NCBI GenBank assembly: GCA_036394315.1
Contig: DASWFI010000083.1
Location: 1 to 29,005, forward strand
DNA length: 29,005 nucleotides
DNA from: DASWFI01 sp036394315
GTDB lineage: Bacteria; Patescibacteriota; Doudnabacteria; UBA920; O2-02-FULL-48-8
Direction of reading: 5' to 3'
The notes beneath the pieces are model-generated. The model saw nothing but the letters and a program-made list of their open reading frames with translations. It was not told the origin of the DNA and ran no database searches. Below are positions 1 through 8,533 of the stretch, in pieces. How positions within the stretch are numbered: position 1 is the first letter of the stretch; every line of letters begins with the position of its first letter. A program made the translations under genes and the position numbers.

Positions 1-737
1 CCTGAAATATCGTATATAAACCCGGTAGAGAAGCTGTTCTCATCAGAAACGATAAAACAGCACATGGCAGCAACTTCTTCCACAGTGCCCAATCGCTTCA
101 TGGGTATTTTCGCCGTCATGTAGGCCAATTGTTCAGCGGAAGTATTTTCATTCATAGCTGTTTTAATCAGGGCCGGCGCCAGGCCATTTATGGTGATCTT
201 AGTATCGGCAAATTCCTTTGCCACTCCTTTCACCAATCCAATCACGCCGGCTTTGGTAGCTGAATAGCCTACCATTCCCGGATTACCTTCTTTGCCTGAG
301 ATAGATGAAATAAGCAACAAACGGCCTTTGCCGGACTTTTCCATTATTTTCAATGTGTATTTTGTTACCAGGAAGGCGCCTTTCAGGTTCACCTCATAAA
401 GCTTGTCAAACTCAGCCGTTGAATAATCGGTTATCTTGGTGCTTGTCGGCCCTACGATGCCTGCTGAATTGATCAATATGTCTATACTCCCCCACTCCTT
501 TTCAACCTGGGAAATAGCATCAGCCACCTGCGCTTCGTTACTGATATCTGTCGGAAATCCCTTTGCTTTTATATCATTCTTCTCAAATTCTTCAACGGTT
601 TTCTGTAGCAAGGATCGATTAAGATCGAACAGTGCTACCCTTGCCCCTTCTTTGCCCAACCGGAAAGCGACAGCCTTCCCTATGCCCTCTGCACCACCGG
701 TAATAATTGCTATTTTGTTACTGAATCTTTCATTCAT
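1..737 (-). CDS. SDR family NAD(P)-dependent oxidoreductase (3' end beyond window)
   Basis: Classical short-chain dehydrogenase/reductase, resembling 3-oxoacyl-ACP reductase (FabG-like) enzymes that interconvert a hydroxyl and a ketone with NAD(P)H in the cytoplasm. The frame is open from ATG at 737 to the window edge: 245 full codons, ending just before the usual C-terminal GG(x)AT(Y/F) motif, so only a handful of residues are missing. Visible motifs are the cofactor loop TGGAEGIG (residues 13-20), NSAG (90-93), the catalytic Ser in the SSIS stretch (about 144-147) and the YSATK active site (Y158, K162). It is transcribed away from the AraC regulator at 1185, which is a candidate local regulator, though nothing in the sequence proves it. 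The substrate cannot be told. An alternative ATG sits two codons downstream (733). Confidence 0.93.
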   Translation of the reverse strand, partial: MNERFSNKIAIITGGAEGIGKAVAFRLGKEGARVALFDLNRSLLQKTVEEFEKNDIKAKGFPTDISNEAQVADAISQVEKEWGSIDILINSAGIVGPTSTKITDYSTAEFDKLYEVNLKGAFLVTKYTLKIMEKSGKGRLLLISSISGKEGNPGMVGYSATKAGVIGLVKGVAKEFADTKITINGLAPALIKTAMNENTSAEQLAYMTAKIPMKRLGTVEEVAAMCCFIVSDENSFSTGFIYDIS

Positions 738-800
738 ATTGCATAATATTTATTAGTATGGAGTAATACTTCAATAAGGTTTATCTCTAAAAAACGATTT

Positions 801-914
801 TCATAAGTCAGGTGTATAATAAAGCTGCTTCCCGTTTATTTTTATTTCAACCTCAACCAAATATTTTTTTAAGGCCTGAGCGTTCACAGAAACCGCCTTT
901 GATTTCTTTGACAT
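801..914 (-). CDS. Possible 37-aa ORF overlapping the signal-peptide ORF
   Basis: ATG at 914 opens a 37-codon frame beginning MSKKSKAVSVNAQ and ending LYYTPDL. The amphipathic middle (ALKKYLVEVEIKINGKQ) looks more protein-like than chance. It overlaps the neighbouring signal-peptide ORF (853-1002) out of frame. Either one of the two is real, or both are pieces of one gene that has suffered a frameshift. No family is recognised. Confidence 0.25.
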   Translation of the reverse strand: MSKKSKAVSVNAQALKKYLVEVEIKINGKQLYYTPDL

Positions 915-1002
915 TTTGTGCGGATAGTTTGCCGGGAACAAAAAGGGAGAGGAGAACAAAAAGTATAAGCCCGTAAACCCTAAGCAGGTATTTTTTTCTC
1001 AT
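853..1002 (-). CDS. Possible small secreted peptide (49 aa) or 5' remnant of an exported protein
   Basis: From ATG at 1002 this reads a basic start (MRKKYLLR), a strongly hydrophobic stretch and a plausible signal-peptidase site ending KLSA-Q, then only about 20 residues before a stop. The signal peptide is convincing; the mature part is not recognised. An in-frame ATG at 1047 would add 15 residues that look unlike a signal peptide, so the inner start is preferred. It could be the surviving 5' end of a larger exported or outer-membrane protein gene. A second short ORF overlaps its 3' half in another frame (801-914). Confidence 0.35.
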   Translation of the reverse strand: MRKKYLLRVYGLILFVLLSLFVPGKLSAQNVKEIKGGFCERSGLKKIFG

Positions 1003-1184
1003 ATTAAAGCAATCTTTAGTTTGAAATTTTGAAACAATGGCAGCCAAAACTAATGTTTTGATAAATCGTAAATATTCAATATTTCAACCAATAAGTATAC
1101 TTTTTTAACATAAATTAGCACTTGTTTATTTTTTTAACGTAAATAATTCATTAAAAGCAATAGCCTTATTTTACTCAACCAGGT

Positions 1185-2057
1185 ATGCGACCCCAATTTC
1201 ATAAGCTTCCTTTATCAACGGACTCATCTTTTTTATTTATGTGCTGGGAATGTAATTATTTCGATAAGCCCTGGCATTTTCACAAAGAGTATGAGCTTGT
1301 TTTGATAGAAAACTCAGAAGGAACCAGGTTCATTGGCGATCATGTAACAAACTTTAGAAATGGCAATCTTGTTTTAATAGGTCCTAATGTTCCACACATG
1401 TACAGGAATAATGAACAGTATTATGAGAATAAAGGCTTGGTTGCAAAATCAATTTTTATCCATTTTACTGATGACTTCCTGGGCAAATCTTTTTTTGATT
1501 TACCAGAAATGAAATTGGTTCGCAGGTTGTTGGATAAATCATCTTTGGGGATTGATATTAAAGGGGAAGTAAATCAATACATCAGGGAAAAATTGATTGA
1601 TATGCAGCATGCGCCTCCGACCAGGCGCTTACTGAGCTTACTGGACATTTTAAGTTACCTGGCAGCCAGCAGTGATTTGAAATATATTTTGTCCAGTGGT
1701 TTTACGGCCAACAATAGCTATGACACGGATAGGATCAATACTGTATTGCAATTCATAATGAATCATTACACCAATGAAATCTATATGGAAGAAATCGCTT
1801 CTAAATTAAATATGAGCATAGCTTCATTCTCGCGCTACTTTAAGTATCATACAAGAAAAACATTTTCGCATTACGTAACGGAAATACGAATCGGTCACGC
1901 CTGCAGGCTATTAATGGAGGATAATTACAATATCTCAGAAATTTGTTACTCCTGCGGGTTTGACAACTTATCAAACTACTACAGGCATTTCAAAAAACAT
2001 GTTGGCGTAAGTCCGAAAGAATACAAGAAAAGATTTCTGTTAAAAGCGGAGCTATAA
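1185..2057 (+). CDS. AraC family transcriptional regulator
   Basis: A 290-residue one-component regulator with an N-terminal cupin-like sensor (HFHKEYELVLI near residue 31, then a GNLVLIGPNVPHMY strand) and a C-terminal AraC DNA-binding domain of two helix-turn-helix units. The first HTH is around EEIASKLNMSIASFSRYF; the second ends in the family signature GFDNLSNYYRHFKKHVGVSPKEYK. The layout matches AraC regulators of carbohydrate genes, where the cupin binds the ligand. It is divergent from the SDR gene and convergent with the histidine kinase gene, 21 bp away. The upstream 140 bp is very AT-rich. The ligand and targets cannot be inferred. Confidence 0.93.
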   Translation: MRPQFHKLPLSTDSSFLFMCWECNYFDKPWHFHKEYELVLIENSEGTRFIGDHVTNFRNGNLVLIGPNVPHMYRNNEQYYENKGLVAKSIFIHFTDDFLGKSFFDLPEMKLVRRLLDKSSLGIDIKGEVNQYIREKLIDMQHAPPTRRLLSLLDILSYLAASSDLKYILSSGFTANNSYDTDRINTVLQFIMNHYTNEIYMEEIASKLNMSIASFSRYFKYHTRKTFSHYVTEIRIGHACRLLMEDNYNISEICYSCGFDNLSNYYRHFKKHVGVSPKEYKKRFLLKAEL

Positions 2058-2078
2058 TAAGCCAGATCTCCGGTGACC

Positions 2079-3449
2079 TTACAGGATGTTCGGAATTTCC
2101 ACCGAAAAGCTCGTGCCTTCTCCTTTCCTGGATGTTACATTTATCCGGCCTTTGTGAAGAAAAATTATTTTTTGGGTCAATGATAACCCAATACCGTTTC
2201 CATCAGCAAACTGTTTGTTGCTTCCACGATAGAACGAATTAAAGATCAGGGGTAAGTCTTCCTCCGATATTCCTACGCCCGTATCATCGAAACGCAAAAT
2301 TGTTTTTTCTTTAAAATAGGTGATATAGACATTGCTCCGGTGATCATCAGAAAACTTACAGCTGTTCTCCATCAGGTTGATAAAAGCGATTTTCAACAAA
2401 TATTCATTGCCATTAACGGAGATGAAATCGTCATTTTCTATTTCCTGCTCAAAAATGATATTGACCTTATAGTCCGGATTGGATTTAAGAACGCTCTCCA
2501 TTGCATCTAATAGCAATTCATCCAGACGCAATTCCTTCCTGCCGATGGCAGATTGATCATAACTTGCTTTAGCCAGGTCCAGTAAGTCGTTCGAGAGTTT
2601 AACGAGTTTTTTCGTGTCATTTAAATTCAACCGAAGGACTCTTTTATATTCCTCTGTATTGCGATCTTTTAGTAATGCCAGCTCCACTTCGGTAACCATG
2701 GAAGACAGCGGGGTTCGTAGTTCATGTGATACATTGCTCACAAACTGTTTCTGCGCGTCAAACGAATTTTCCAGCCGGTCAAGCATGAGATTAAAAGTCG
2801 TGGCCAGTTCCCCGATTTCGTCTTTTGCATTTTGAACAGGTACCCTGGAGTCCAGGTTGGTGGCTGTAATTTCTTCCACCTTGTCTACCATTTCCGTTAC
2901 AGGCTGCAGCGCCTTGCGCGAAAAAAACAGGCCGGCAATCCATGTTAAGATAATAACGGCAAAAAACGTAATAATAAGTGTATACTTCAGATCTTTCAAT
3001 TTGGTCAGGCCATAATCATCCTGTGCTGCCGCGGTGATCACATAACTTTGATTGTTGTGCTGATAGAACAAACCTACTACCTGTAAATCGCCTTGATCAA
3101 ACTCAATTTCTTTTTTAGCGACAATTTCATCGATCATCGCCCTGGTTTCCTTAACCTTATCAATATCGACAGCATCATGGTATAAAAGATGAAAGGAGGT
3201 GTCGTAAACAGCCACCTCTTCCTGGAACAAGCTATTGGGAGAATTTTTATAGATGAGCTGCAGTACGCTCGGGGTCACTTTTGCATCGAACAATAGATTC
3301 GCTTTTGTGGTGGCTTGCTGATGCAGTCGTTTGTAGTATTGCTCCTTCCTGTTCGATGCAGAGGACAAATAAATTAAAAAAGAGAAAACGAGCAGTAATG
3401 CCGCGAAGATGATGGTAAACAGCAGCGTAAGTTTATTCCTGATCTTCAT
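2079..3449 (-). CDS. Sensor histidine kinase (CusS/RprX-like)
   Basis: A 456-residue membrane sensor kinase. Two transmembrane segments (about 7-28 and 156-176) enclose a periplasmic loop of about 125 residues. A HAMP linker follows (about 177-230), then the dimerisation/phosphoacceptor helix with H242 in the SHELRTPLSSM H-box. The ATP-binding HATPase_c domain shows the N-box (NLMENSCKF), the G1 box (DDTGVGISEEDL) and the G2 box (GNGIGLSLTQKI). All catalytic elements are present, so it should autophosphorylate and pass phosphate to the regulator encoded just upstream (stop of that gene to ATG of this one is only 7 bp, so one operon). The signal sensed is unknown; metal or envelope stress is typical for this subgroup. 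Confidence 0.95.
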   Translation of the reverse strand: MKIRNKLTLLFTIIFAALLLVFSFLIYLSSASNRKEQYYKRLHQQATTKANLLFDAKVTPSVLQLIYKNSPNSLFQEEVAVYDTSFHLLYHDAVDIDKVKETRAMIDEIVAKKEIEFDQGDLQVVGLFYQHNNQSYVITAAAQDDYGLTKLKDLKYTLIITFFAVIILTWIAGLFFSRKALQPVTEMVDKVEEITATNLDSRVPVQNAKDEIGELATTFNLMLDRLENSFDAQKQFVSNVSHELRTPLSSMVTEVELALLKDRNTEEYKRVLRLNLNDTKKLVKLSNDLLDLAKASYDQSAIGRKELRLDELLLDAMESVLKSNPDYKVNIIFEQEIENDDFISVNGNEYLLKIAFINLMENSCKFSDDHRSNVYITYFKEKTILRFDDTGVGISEEDLPLIFNSFYRGSNKQFADGNGIGLSLTQKIIFLHKGRINVTSRKGEGTSFSVEIPNIL

Positions 3450-3456
3450 ATTTTAG

Positions 3457-4140
3457 TTATTCCTTCATAAAAATGAACCCCATACCGCTTTTGGTATGAA
3501 TAAGTTTAACAGGAAAATCCTTATCGATTTTTTTCCGCAGGTAGTTGATATACACATCTACAAAATTGGTGCCTGTATCAAAATGAGTATTCCAGACCTT
3601 TTCCGCGATTTCCCCCCTTGACAGAACCCGTTCCGGGTTTTGCATCATGTATTCCAGTAAATTAAATTCTTTAGGGGTAAGATCGATAACCCTGCCGCCC
3701 CGGGACACTGACTTGGTCCTTAGGTTCATTTCAAGATCTGCAAGGCGTATAAAAGAATTCTCGTGTTTACCGGTATTTACAGGGTTTCTCTTCAGCAAGG
3801 CCCTGACCCGGGCATGGAGTTCCCGCAGATCGAATGGCTTTACCAGGTAATCGTCTGCCCCGGCATCAAAGCCTTCTACTTTGTCATCCGTAGTGCCTAA
3901 TGCAGTCAGCATAAGGATCAATGAATCGGGCTTAGCGGCCCTTATATCCTTACACAAGTCAAGACCATTGATTTTCGGTAAAACGATATCCGTTATAATC
4001 AGGTTATATTCTTTGGATAATACCAGTTTTTTGCCCATTTCACCATCATAGGCAAGAGTAACCTGGTATCCCTGTTCTTCCAGGCCTCTCTTTATCAATT
4101 CTGCTACTCTTGTTTCATCTTCAATGACAAGGATGTTCAT
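3457..4140 (-). CDS. OmpR/PhoB-family response regulator (CusR/RprY-like)
   Basis: A 227-residue two-domain regulator. The receiver domain carries the acidic pocket (IEDE, residues 6-9), the phosphoacceptor D51 in ITDIVLPKINGL, T79 and the conserved K101 in LVKPFDLRELHAR. The C-terminal winged helix shows the usual LTPKEFNLLEYMMQNPERVLSR and the recognition-helix region ending DVYINYLRKKID. It is the first gene of a two-gene operon with the histidine kinase. A perfect Bacteroidota -7 element lies about 50 bp upstream of the start (4189-4196, minus strand). Confidence 0.95.
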   Translation of the reverse strand: MNILVIEDETRVAELIKRGLEEQGYQVTLAYDGEMGKKLVLSKEYNLIITDIVLPKINGLDLCKDIRAAKPDSLILMLTALGTTDDKVEGFDAGADDYLVKPFDLRELHARVRALLKRNPVNTGKHENSFIRLADLEMNLRTKSVSRGGRVIDLTPKEFNLLEYMMQNPERVLSRGEIAEKVWNTHFDTGTNFVDVYINYLRKKIDKDFPVKLIHTKSGMGFIFMKE

Positions 4141-4188
4141 AATTGTAAAATGGTAGATTTCATCTTAGTATCCCATTAATTCCGAGCC

Positions 4189-4196
4189 CAAATATA
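4189..4196 (-). promoter_or_regulatory. -7 promoter element TATATTTG for the two-component operon
   Basis: On the minus strand this reads TATATTTG, an exact fit to the Bacteroidota -7 consensus TAnnTTTG, about 49 bp before the response-regulator ATG. No clean TTTG -33 box is seen 19-21 bp further upstream, so the assignment rests on the -7 alone. Confidence 0.45.
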
Positions 4197-4242
4197 TTTC
4201 AAGTTTTTAATACCCTACATTTAAAGTTGATCTTTAACAAAT

Positions 4243-5163
4243 TCAAAGAATTTCCTTCCGGAATTTTGACGGGGACATATTCGACATTTTCTTGAAAAAA
4301 GAGGAAAAACAACCGGGCGTGGTGAACCCCAAATTAAAGGAAATTTCTTTTACGGTGAGCGAAGGCGAGCCCAGAAGCCCCTTTGCTTCCAGGAAAATAT
4401 GATCGACAATCGTTTGCTTAGCTGTCATGCCCGTATATTTCTTCGTCAGGAAATTCAGGTAATTAGGATGAATATGGAGGGAATTAGCGTAAAATTGAAC
4501 GGATCTTTCCGTTGAAAAATGATCCTGGATCAATTCATTGAAGGATTCAATCACCTCGCAATAACTATCTAAATTTCGATAGGACGCTGTTCCGGAAAAA
4601 TAGCGATCACATTGAATCAGTAATTCAAGGACCTTAACAGCAATCATTTCATCCTTATTGGTCAATTGCTGGTTATATTCTTCGAGAAGATATTCGAATA
4701 TAGCCGACAGATCTTCTGTCTGCTCATATGTCAAAATCATGAATGGTTTAACGGATTTTTTAAAAATCCTTTTATTGGCGATAAGGTTTTTGGGGAAAAA
4801 ATGCTCGAAAAAGAACCCCATGTCAAAGGAAAGCATAAACCCCGAGCAATCAAGTGAGAAATATTTGCCTGAATGAGGTACTCTTTGCGGAACGACCAAA
4901 AGGGTATTCTTTTGGATAGGAAAGCTGAAGTGCCCGATAGTCTTCTGCCCTGTTCCTTTTTTTATAAGCGCTATAATAAATTGCGATTGGCGATTTGCCG
5001 GAACGATGCCTTCCCAAGCGGAGACAACTTCTTCAAGCCGGTGAATATGAAAGCTGAATGTATGTTTCAGATAGGCATCCATATCGATAATGCCTTTATT
5101 CGCATATTTGCGAAAGGCATTGCGATATTCCTCAATGATTATGGCATTCTCGGAATACTTCAT
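4243..5163 (-). CDS. AraC family transcriptional regulator
   Basis: A 306-residue regulator with a C-terminal AraC HTH domain, including HIHPNYLNFLTKKYTGMTAKQ and the second-HTH signature FNLGFTTPGCFSSFFKKMSNMSPSKFRKE. The N-terminal half holds a poorly conserved cupin-like region around IGHFSFPIQKNTLLVVPQRVPHSGK. This matches the many Bacteroidota AraC proteins that control single neighbouring operons. It lies between the two-component operon and the stand-alone receiver gene, all on the minus strand but with 100-190 bp gaps, so it is probably its own transcription unit. No target is evident. Confidence 0.92.
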   Translation of the reverse strand: MKYSENAIIIEEYRNAFRKYANKGIIDMDAYLKHTFSFHIHRLEEVVSAWEGIVPANRQSQFIIALIKKGTGQKTIGHFSFPIQKNTLLVVPQRVPHSGKYFSLDCSGFMLSFDMGFFFEHFFPKNLIANKRIFKKSVKPFMILTYEQTEDLSAIFEYLLEEYNQQLTNKDEMIAVKVLELLIQCDRYFSGTASYRNLDSYCEVIESFNELIQDHFSTERSVQFYANSLHIHPNYLNFLTKKYTGMTAKQTIVDHIFLEAKGLLGSPSLTVKEISFNLGFTTPGCFSSFFKKMSNMSPSKFRKEIL

Positions 5164-5262
5164 TATTCTGGCTTTTTACGAAGCTAACTTTGCCACCAAT
5201 CAGACAATTTGACAAGTCGGTGAAGAGGCAAAATCGGTCGCCGAAACGTTTGCTGTCCATAA

Positions 5263-5288
5263 AGAGGGGCTCATTCCTGAACCCCTCT
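5263..5288. repeat. Short inverted repeat (7-bp stem) between regulators
   Basis: AGAGGGG (5263-5269) pairs with CCCCTCT (5282-5288) around a 12-nt loop. There is no following T-run on either strand, so a Rho-independent terminator is not secure. It may still mark the end of the receiver gene's transcript or the leader of the AraC gene. Confidence 0.3.
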
Positions 5289-5350
5289 AGGATACTGGAT
5301 ATCAAAACAGGCTAGGGGTGACGACGGGAAAGCACTATGGCGTATGTTGA

Positions 5351-5761
5351 CTATAGCGGATATTGGAGGCAGTCTATTATTTCCTTTATATAATCGATGG
5401 AAAGCGGCTTGCTGTAAAACCCTGTAACGCAGCCATAGGACAACACCTTCCGGATCTCGTCGGGACTGGCGCCAGCCGACAATACAAAGATGTGCAGCCG
5501 CTTTCTCAACGCTTTGAACGTGTTTTCCATTTGGTTCAGCAATGCGAAGCCCTCTATTTCAGGCATATGCAAGTCTGTCAGGAAAACTGTATCCGCATGT
5601 TTACCCATAATATCGTTAGCCTCTATATATGCTATCGCTTCTTTGGCAGCAGAGAATGTGATGATCTCGGCACGCCGGCTATAATTCCGGATGATCTTTC
5701 TTGCAAGTGTCAGGGCAAGCAAGTCATCGTCAAGTAAAATGAAACGCGGGAGGTTCTTCAT
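5351..5761 (-). CDS. Single-domain response regulator (CheY-like receiver)
   Basis: A 136-residue stand-alone receiver domain. It has the acidic cluster D11-D13, phosphoacceptor D63 in LTDLHMPEIEG, S95 at the usual Ser/Thr switch position and K118 in FYSKPL. There is no output domain, so it must work by protein-protein contact or as a phosphorelay intermediate, as is common for Bacteroidota receivers that receive phosphate from hybrid kinases. No histidine kinase is directly adjacent; the nearest is the pair at 2079-4140. All catalytic residues are present. Confidence 0.9.
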   Translation of the reverse strand: MKNLPRFILLDDDLLALTLARKIIRNYSRRAEIITFSAAKEAIAYIEANDIMGKHADTVFLTDLHMPEIEGFALLNQMENTFKALRKRLHIFVLSAGASPDEIRKVLSYGCVTGFYSKPLSIDYIKEIIDCLQYPL

Positions 5762-5974
5762 CGGTTGTCTCTTTTATTTCAACATTCTATTTATTCACAA
5801 GACGCGCAAAGATTCACTATTTAATTTTATGAAAGTTTACAGGATCAAACAAAAACGTTGCAAAATCAAAGCGGTTTAAGAAGTACAAACCATGTGTAAG
5901 CTCCTCCTGAAACTATGATCATCAACCATTTAAAGACATAATAGGTTATCAATACATCACATTCTATTTAATAT

Positions 5975-5982
5975 TATATTTG
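5975..5982 (+). promoter_or_regulatory. -7 promoter element TATATTTG ahead of the Crp/Fnr gene
   Basis: TATATTTG matches the Bacteroidota -7 consensus exactly and lies 38 bp before the ATG at 6021, a normal leader length. A good TTTG -33 partner is not visible, so this is a partial call. Confidence 0.45.
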
Positions 5983-6020
5983 TAGTACTGAGCTCTTTCG
6001 AATCCTATATTGCAGCTGTC

Positions 6021-6623
6021 ATGTATGAAATTTTATTTGAAACATTGCTTGAAGAGGTCTCGCTTACACGGGATGAACAAGATATTATTAAAACCTATTT
6101 CATTCCAAGGAAGCTAAAGAAGAGGCAATTTCTGCTTCAAGCCGGGGACGTTTGCAATCGAATTACCTTCGTTGAAAAGGGTGCATTATATTCTTACTCC
6201 ACGGATGAAAAAGGGACTCAACATATAATCCAATTCGCCTTTGAAGGTTGGTGGATAGGCGACCCATATAGTTTATTGACCAAAGAACCTTCCAAATTGA
6301 ATATTGAAGTATTGGAAGAATGCCAATTGCTACAATTACATAAAGACAATGAGCAAATTCTATTTAAGAAGGTTCCGGCTTTCGAAACCTATGCAAGAAT
6401 TAGATTTCAGCATGCATTCATTTTCCTCCAAAAAAGGATTGAAAGCATTTTAGGGCTTTCTGCAGAAGAAAAATATAATTATTTATTAAAGGAATATCCA
6501 GTCATTCTCACGAGAGTCCCTTTACATTTAATAGCCGGCTTCTTAGGAGTTACTCCCGAATCGTTAAGCAGGATAAGAAATCAATTGACCCAGCAGATCC
6601 CTGGAAAAAACTCAAGCGTATAA
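6021..6623 (+). CDS. Crp/Fnr family transcriptional regulator
   Basis: A 200-residue regulator with an N-terminal cyclic-nucleotide-binding-type beta-roll (FIPRKLKKRQFLLQAGDVCN, then VEKGALYSYSTDEKGTQHI) and a C-terminal winged helix whose HTH reads LHLIAGFLGVTPESLSRIRNQL. No Fnr-type iron-sulfur cysteine cluster is present, so it is unlikely to be an oxygen sensor. This is the common Bacteroidota branch that often controls an adjacent transporter or redox gene. It precedes the efflux operon by about 200 bp on the same strand, which makes it the best candidate for that operon's regulator (inference from position only). Confidence 0.92.
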   Translation: MYEILFETLLEEVSLTRDEQDIIKTYFIPRKLKKRQFLLQAGDVCNRITFVEKGALYSYSTDEKGTQHIIQFAFEGWWIGDPYSLLTKEPSKLNIEVLEECQLLQLHKDNEQILFKKVPAFETYARIRFQHAFIFLQKRIESILGLSAEEKYNYLLKEYPVILTRVPLHLIAGFLGVTPESLSRIRNQLTQQIPGKNSSV

Positions 6624-6796
6624 GCCTATTATTCGATCGCTGCCGGCTGCTTGGCAGCACCCGTTTCATCTCCATTCCTATTCCAGTACTTCCCTTATTT
6701 CTTCCCCGACCGCCACTCCAGCTATGGCGATTCCGCTTAACATCGGAATACATAAAATCGTTACCATTTATCAAGGAAATTTCCTAACGAATGTCA

Positions 6797-6828
6797 TTGG
6801 GGAGGGCTTATCCACGAATATACCTTTG
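6797..6828 (+). promoter_or_regulatory. Bacteroidota-type promoter of the efflux operon
   Basis: TTGG at 6797-6800 and TACCTTTG at 6821-6828 are 20 bp apart, a close fit to the -33/-7 pair of Bacteroidota promoters (TTTG, N17-23, TAnnTTTG). Transcription should start a few bases after 6830. An upstream in-frame ATG at 6831 would then lie at or before the transcript start, which is why the start at 6873 is preferred for the first gene. Confidence 0.6.
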
Positions 6829-6872
6829 TAATGCAAACAACACAAACAACCATCCATCTAAAAATCCCAATC

Positions 6873-7184
6873 ATGCAACAGGAAATATTGTTATTGACCG
6901 CCACCAGTTTCGCCCACGGGCAAGAATACCAAAATAGGGATGCCGCTTCACCCGCAAACCTCACCCAAAAAGAACAATTGGAAGATGCCTGCTGGAAAGG
7001 AATGCTACAAGAAATGCTTCCGGAGATCTTGCAAAAAACGCCAAATGGCAAACATCTTCCTCTTTGGCAGATCAGGGATGCTGAAACATTTCTTGAACTG
7101 GAACTGGGTGAATCACCAGAAGCTAACGAAAACTATTATTCTGTCTACCCCCCCAATTTTCTGCCCACAAAATATCTCAACTGA
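6873..7184 (+). CDS. Hypothetical protein, first gene of the efflux operon
   Basis: About 103 residues from the ATG at 6873 (MQQEILLLTATSFAHGQ); a start at 6831 would give 117 but collides with the predicted promoter. It is soluble-looking and acidic, with no signal peptide or membrane segment. The middle region (TQKEQLEDACWKGMLQEMLPEIL) looks helical and the C-terminal part is rich in Pro, Tyr and Asn. The family is not recognised. It ends 8 bp before the TolC-like gene, so it is almost certainly co-transcribed with the transporter genes and may be an accessory or regulatory factor; no function can be assigned. Confidence 0.6.
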   Translation: MQQEILLLTATSFAHGQEYQNRDAASPANLTQKEQLEDACWKGMLQEMLPEILQKTPNGKHLPLWQIRDAETFLELELGESPEANENYYSVYPPNFLPTKYLN

Positions 7185-7192
7185 GATCCAAA

Positions 7193-8533
7193 ATGAGACG
7201 CAGCTTACATAAAATAGCATATCTCCTTTCGCTCCTTGTATCATTTTCGAAAGTCCTGTCAGCGCAGCAGCCGGCGCCCGCCGGGAATATCTTTTCCTTA
7301 ACCATGCAGGAAGTCTGGGAAAAGGCAACGATTTACAATAAGAGTATCCGCATGCAAGCGCTTAAAGTGCAAGGCAGTGAAGAAGATATCAAAGATGCAA
7401 GAGCCGATCGCTTACCCGAGATCAACGTGGAAGGAGCATATGCCTATGCTAGTAATATACCTGTATACGAAAACGGATTGTTGGAAACGCCAACTCAATT
7501 ACCGGCATTTCATACCTATTACCGCTTTGGAGGAGATGCCTACTTCAATCTTTATAATGGGGGTAAGACAAATATAAAAATAAAGGAACGGCAAACCATC
7601 CGCCAAATCGACGAAGAAGAAAAGAATTTAACGATCTCGGAAATTAAACTCCGCGCCTCCGCTCTTTTTCTGGGCCTGCACCGGAGCCTGATATTCAAAC
7701 AACTCCTATTCAGCGATATCGACGATAAAGAAAAACAGCTTGCCCATATCCGGCAACTGCAAAAAAATGGGGTGGTTTTAAAAAGCGACGTTTTGCGGGC
7801 CGAGCTGCAATTGTCCAATCAAAAACTTTCTTTGACACAAATTGAAAATGATATTGCTATTGCCAGCCAAAAATTAAACATCCTCATGGGGCAGCCCGAT
7901 AGCCTCCTTATATATCCGGAGATGACCACTGATGCCGATACATCATTATTAAAACCTTCCTCCGAATATCTTGAGGATGCTCTTCACCATGCCTATCAAA
8001 ACAAAATTTCCGCCCGCGAAACCGAATTAAAGCGATTACAGCTACAGGCAGTCAAGGCCAATCTATCTCCTAAAATAGGCTTATTCGGCACTTATGCTTA
8101 TACCTATCCCCAGACCCTTCTTTATCCCTACAGCGGTAATTTATTTGGCCTGGGTATGGCTGGCATAAGCGCTTCTTTCCCGATATCCGCGTTTTACCAG
8201 AACCGCCATAAAGTCAAGGCGTCCGAATGGCAGCTCAAACAACAGGAGCTGGAACAGGAAAATACCCGGGACGGCATAAGGCAGCAGGTAACGGAGGCTT
8301 ATCTGCGGTACCAGGAAGCCGTTAACCGTATTTCCGTGGCGAAAACTAATATTACCCGGGCCGTAGAAAACTCCAGGATCGTCAACAATACTTATTTTAA
8401 TCAGCTTTCCCTGATAACGGATCTGCTGGAAGCTAATACCGAACTCCTGCAAGCTCGTTTTGATCTGGTCTCCGCACAGATAGCGGCCCAAATGCAATAC
8501 TACCAATTACTAAATGCTACAGCAAATTTTTAA
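7193..8533 (+). CDS. TolC family outer-membrane efflux protein
   Basis: A 446-residue outer-membrane channel component. An N-terminal signal peptide (MRRSLHKIAYLLSLLVSFSKVLSA) is followed by two repeats of the long helical OEP domain: an early stretch with KATIYNKSIRMQALKVQGS and DARADRLPEINVEG, and a second half with KANLSPKIGLFGTYAY and helical tail YFNQLSLITDLLEANTELL. Length is normal for the family. It should form the trimeric exit duct for the HlyD/MFS pump encoded immediately downstream. Its last 60 bases are the start of a 186-bp tandem duplication, so its C-terminal tail is encoded a second time at 8657-8719. Confidence 0.95.
   Translation: MRRSLHKIAYLLSLLVSFSKVLSAQQPAPAGNIFSLTMQEVWEKATIYNKSIRMQALKVQGSEEDIKDARADRLPEINVEGAYAYASNIPVYENGLLETPTQLPAFHTYYRFGGDAYFNLYNGGKTNIKIKERQTIRQIDEEEKNLTISEIKLRASALFLGLHRSLIFKQLLFSDIDDKEKQLAHIRQLQKNGVVLKSDVLRAELQLSNQKLSLTQIENDIAIASQKLNILMGQPDSLLIYPEMTTDADTSLLKPSSEYLEDALHHAYQNKISARETELKRLQLQAVKANLSPKIGLFGTYAYTYPQTLLYPYSGNLFGLGMAGISASFPISAFYQNRHKVKASEWQLKQQELEQENTRDGIRQQVTEAYLRYQEAVNRISVAKTNITRAVENSRIVNNTYFNQLSLITDLLEANTELLQARFDLVSAQIAAQMQYYQLLNATANF

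Noticed and set aside
436..756. 106-codon plus-strand frame at the left end
   Set aside because: Antisense of the SDR gene, which has complete catalytic motifs.
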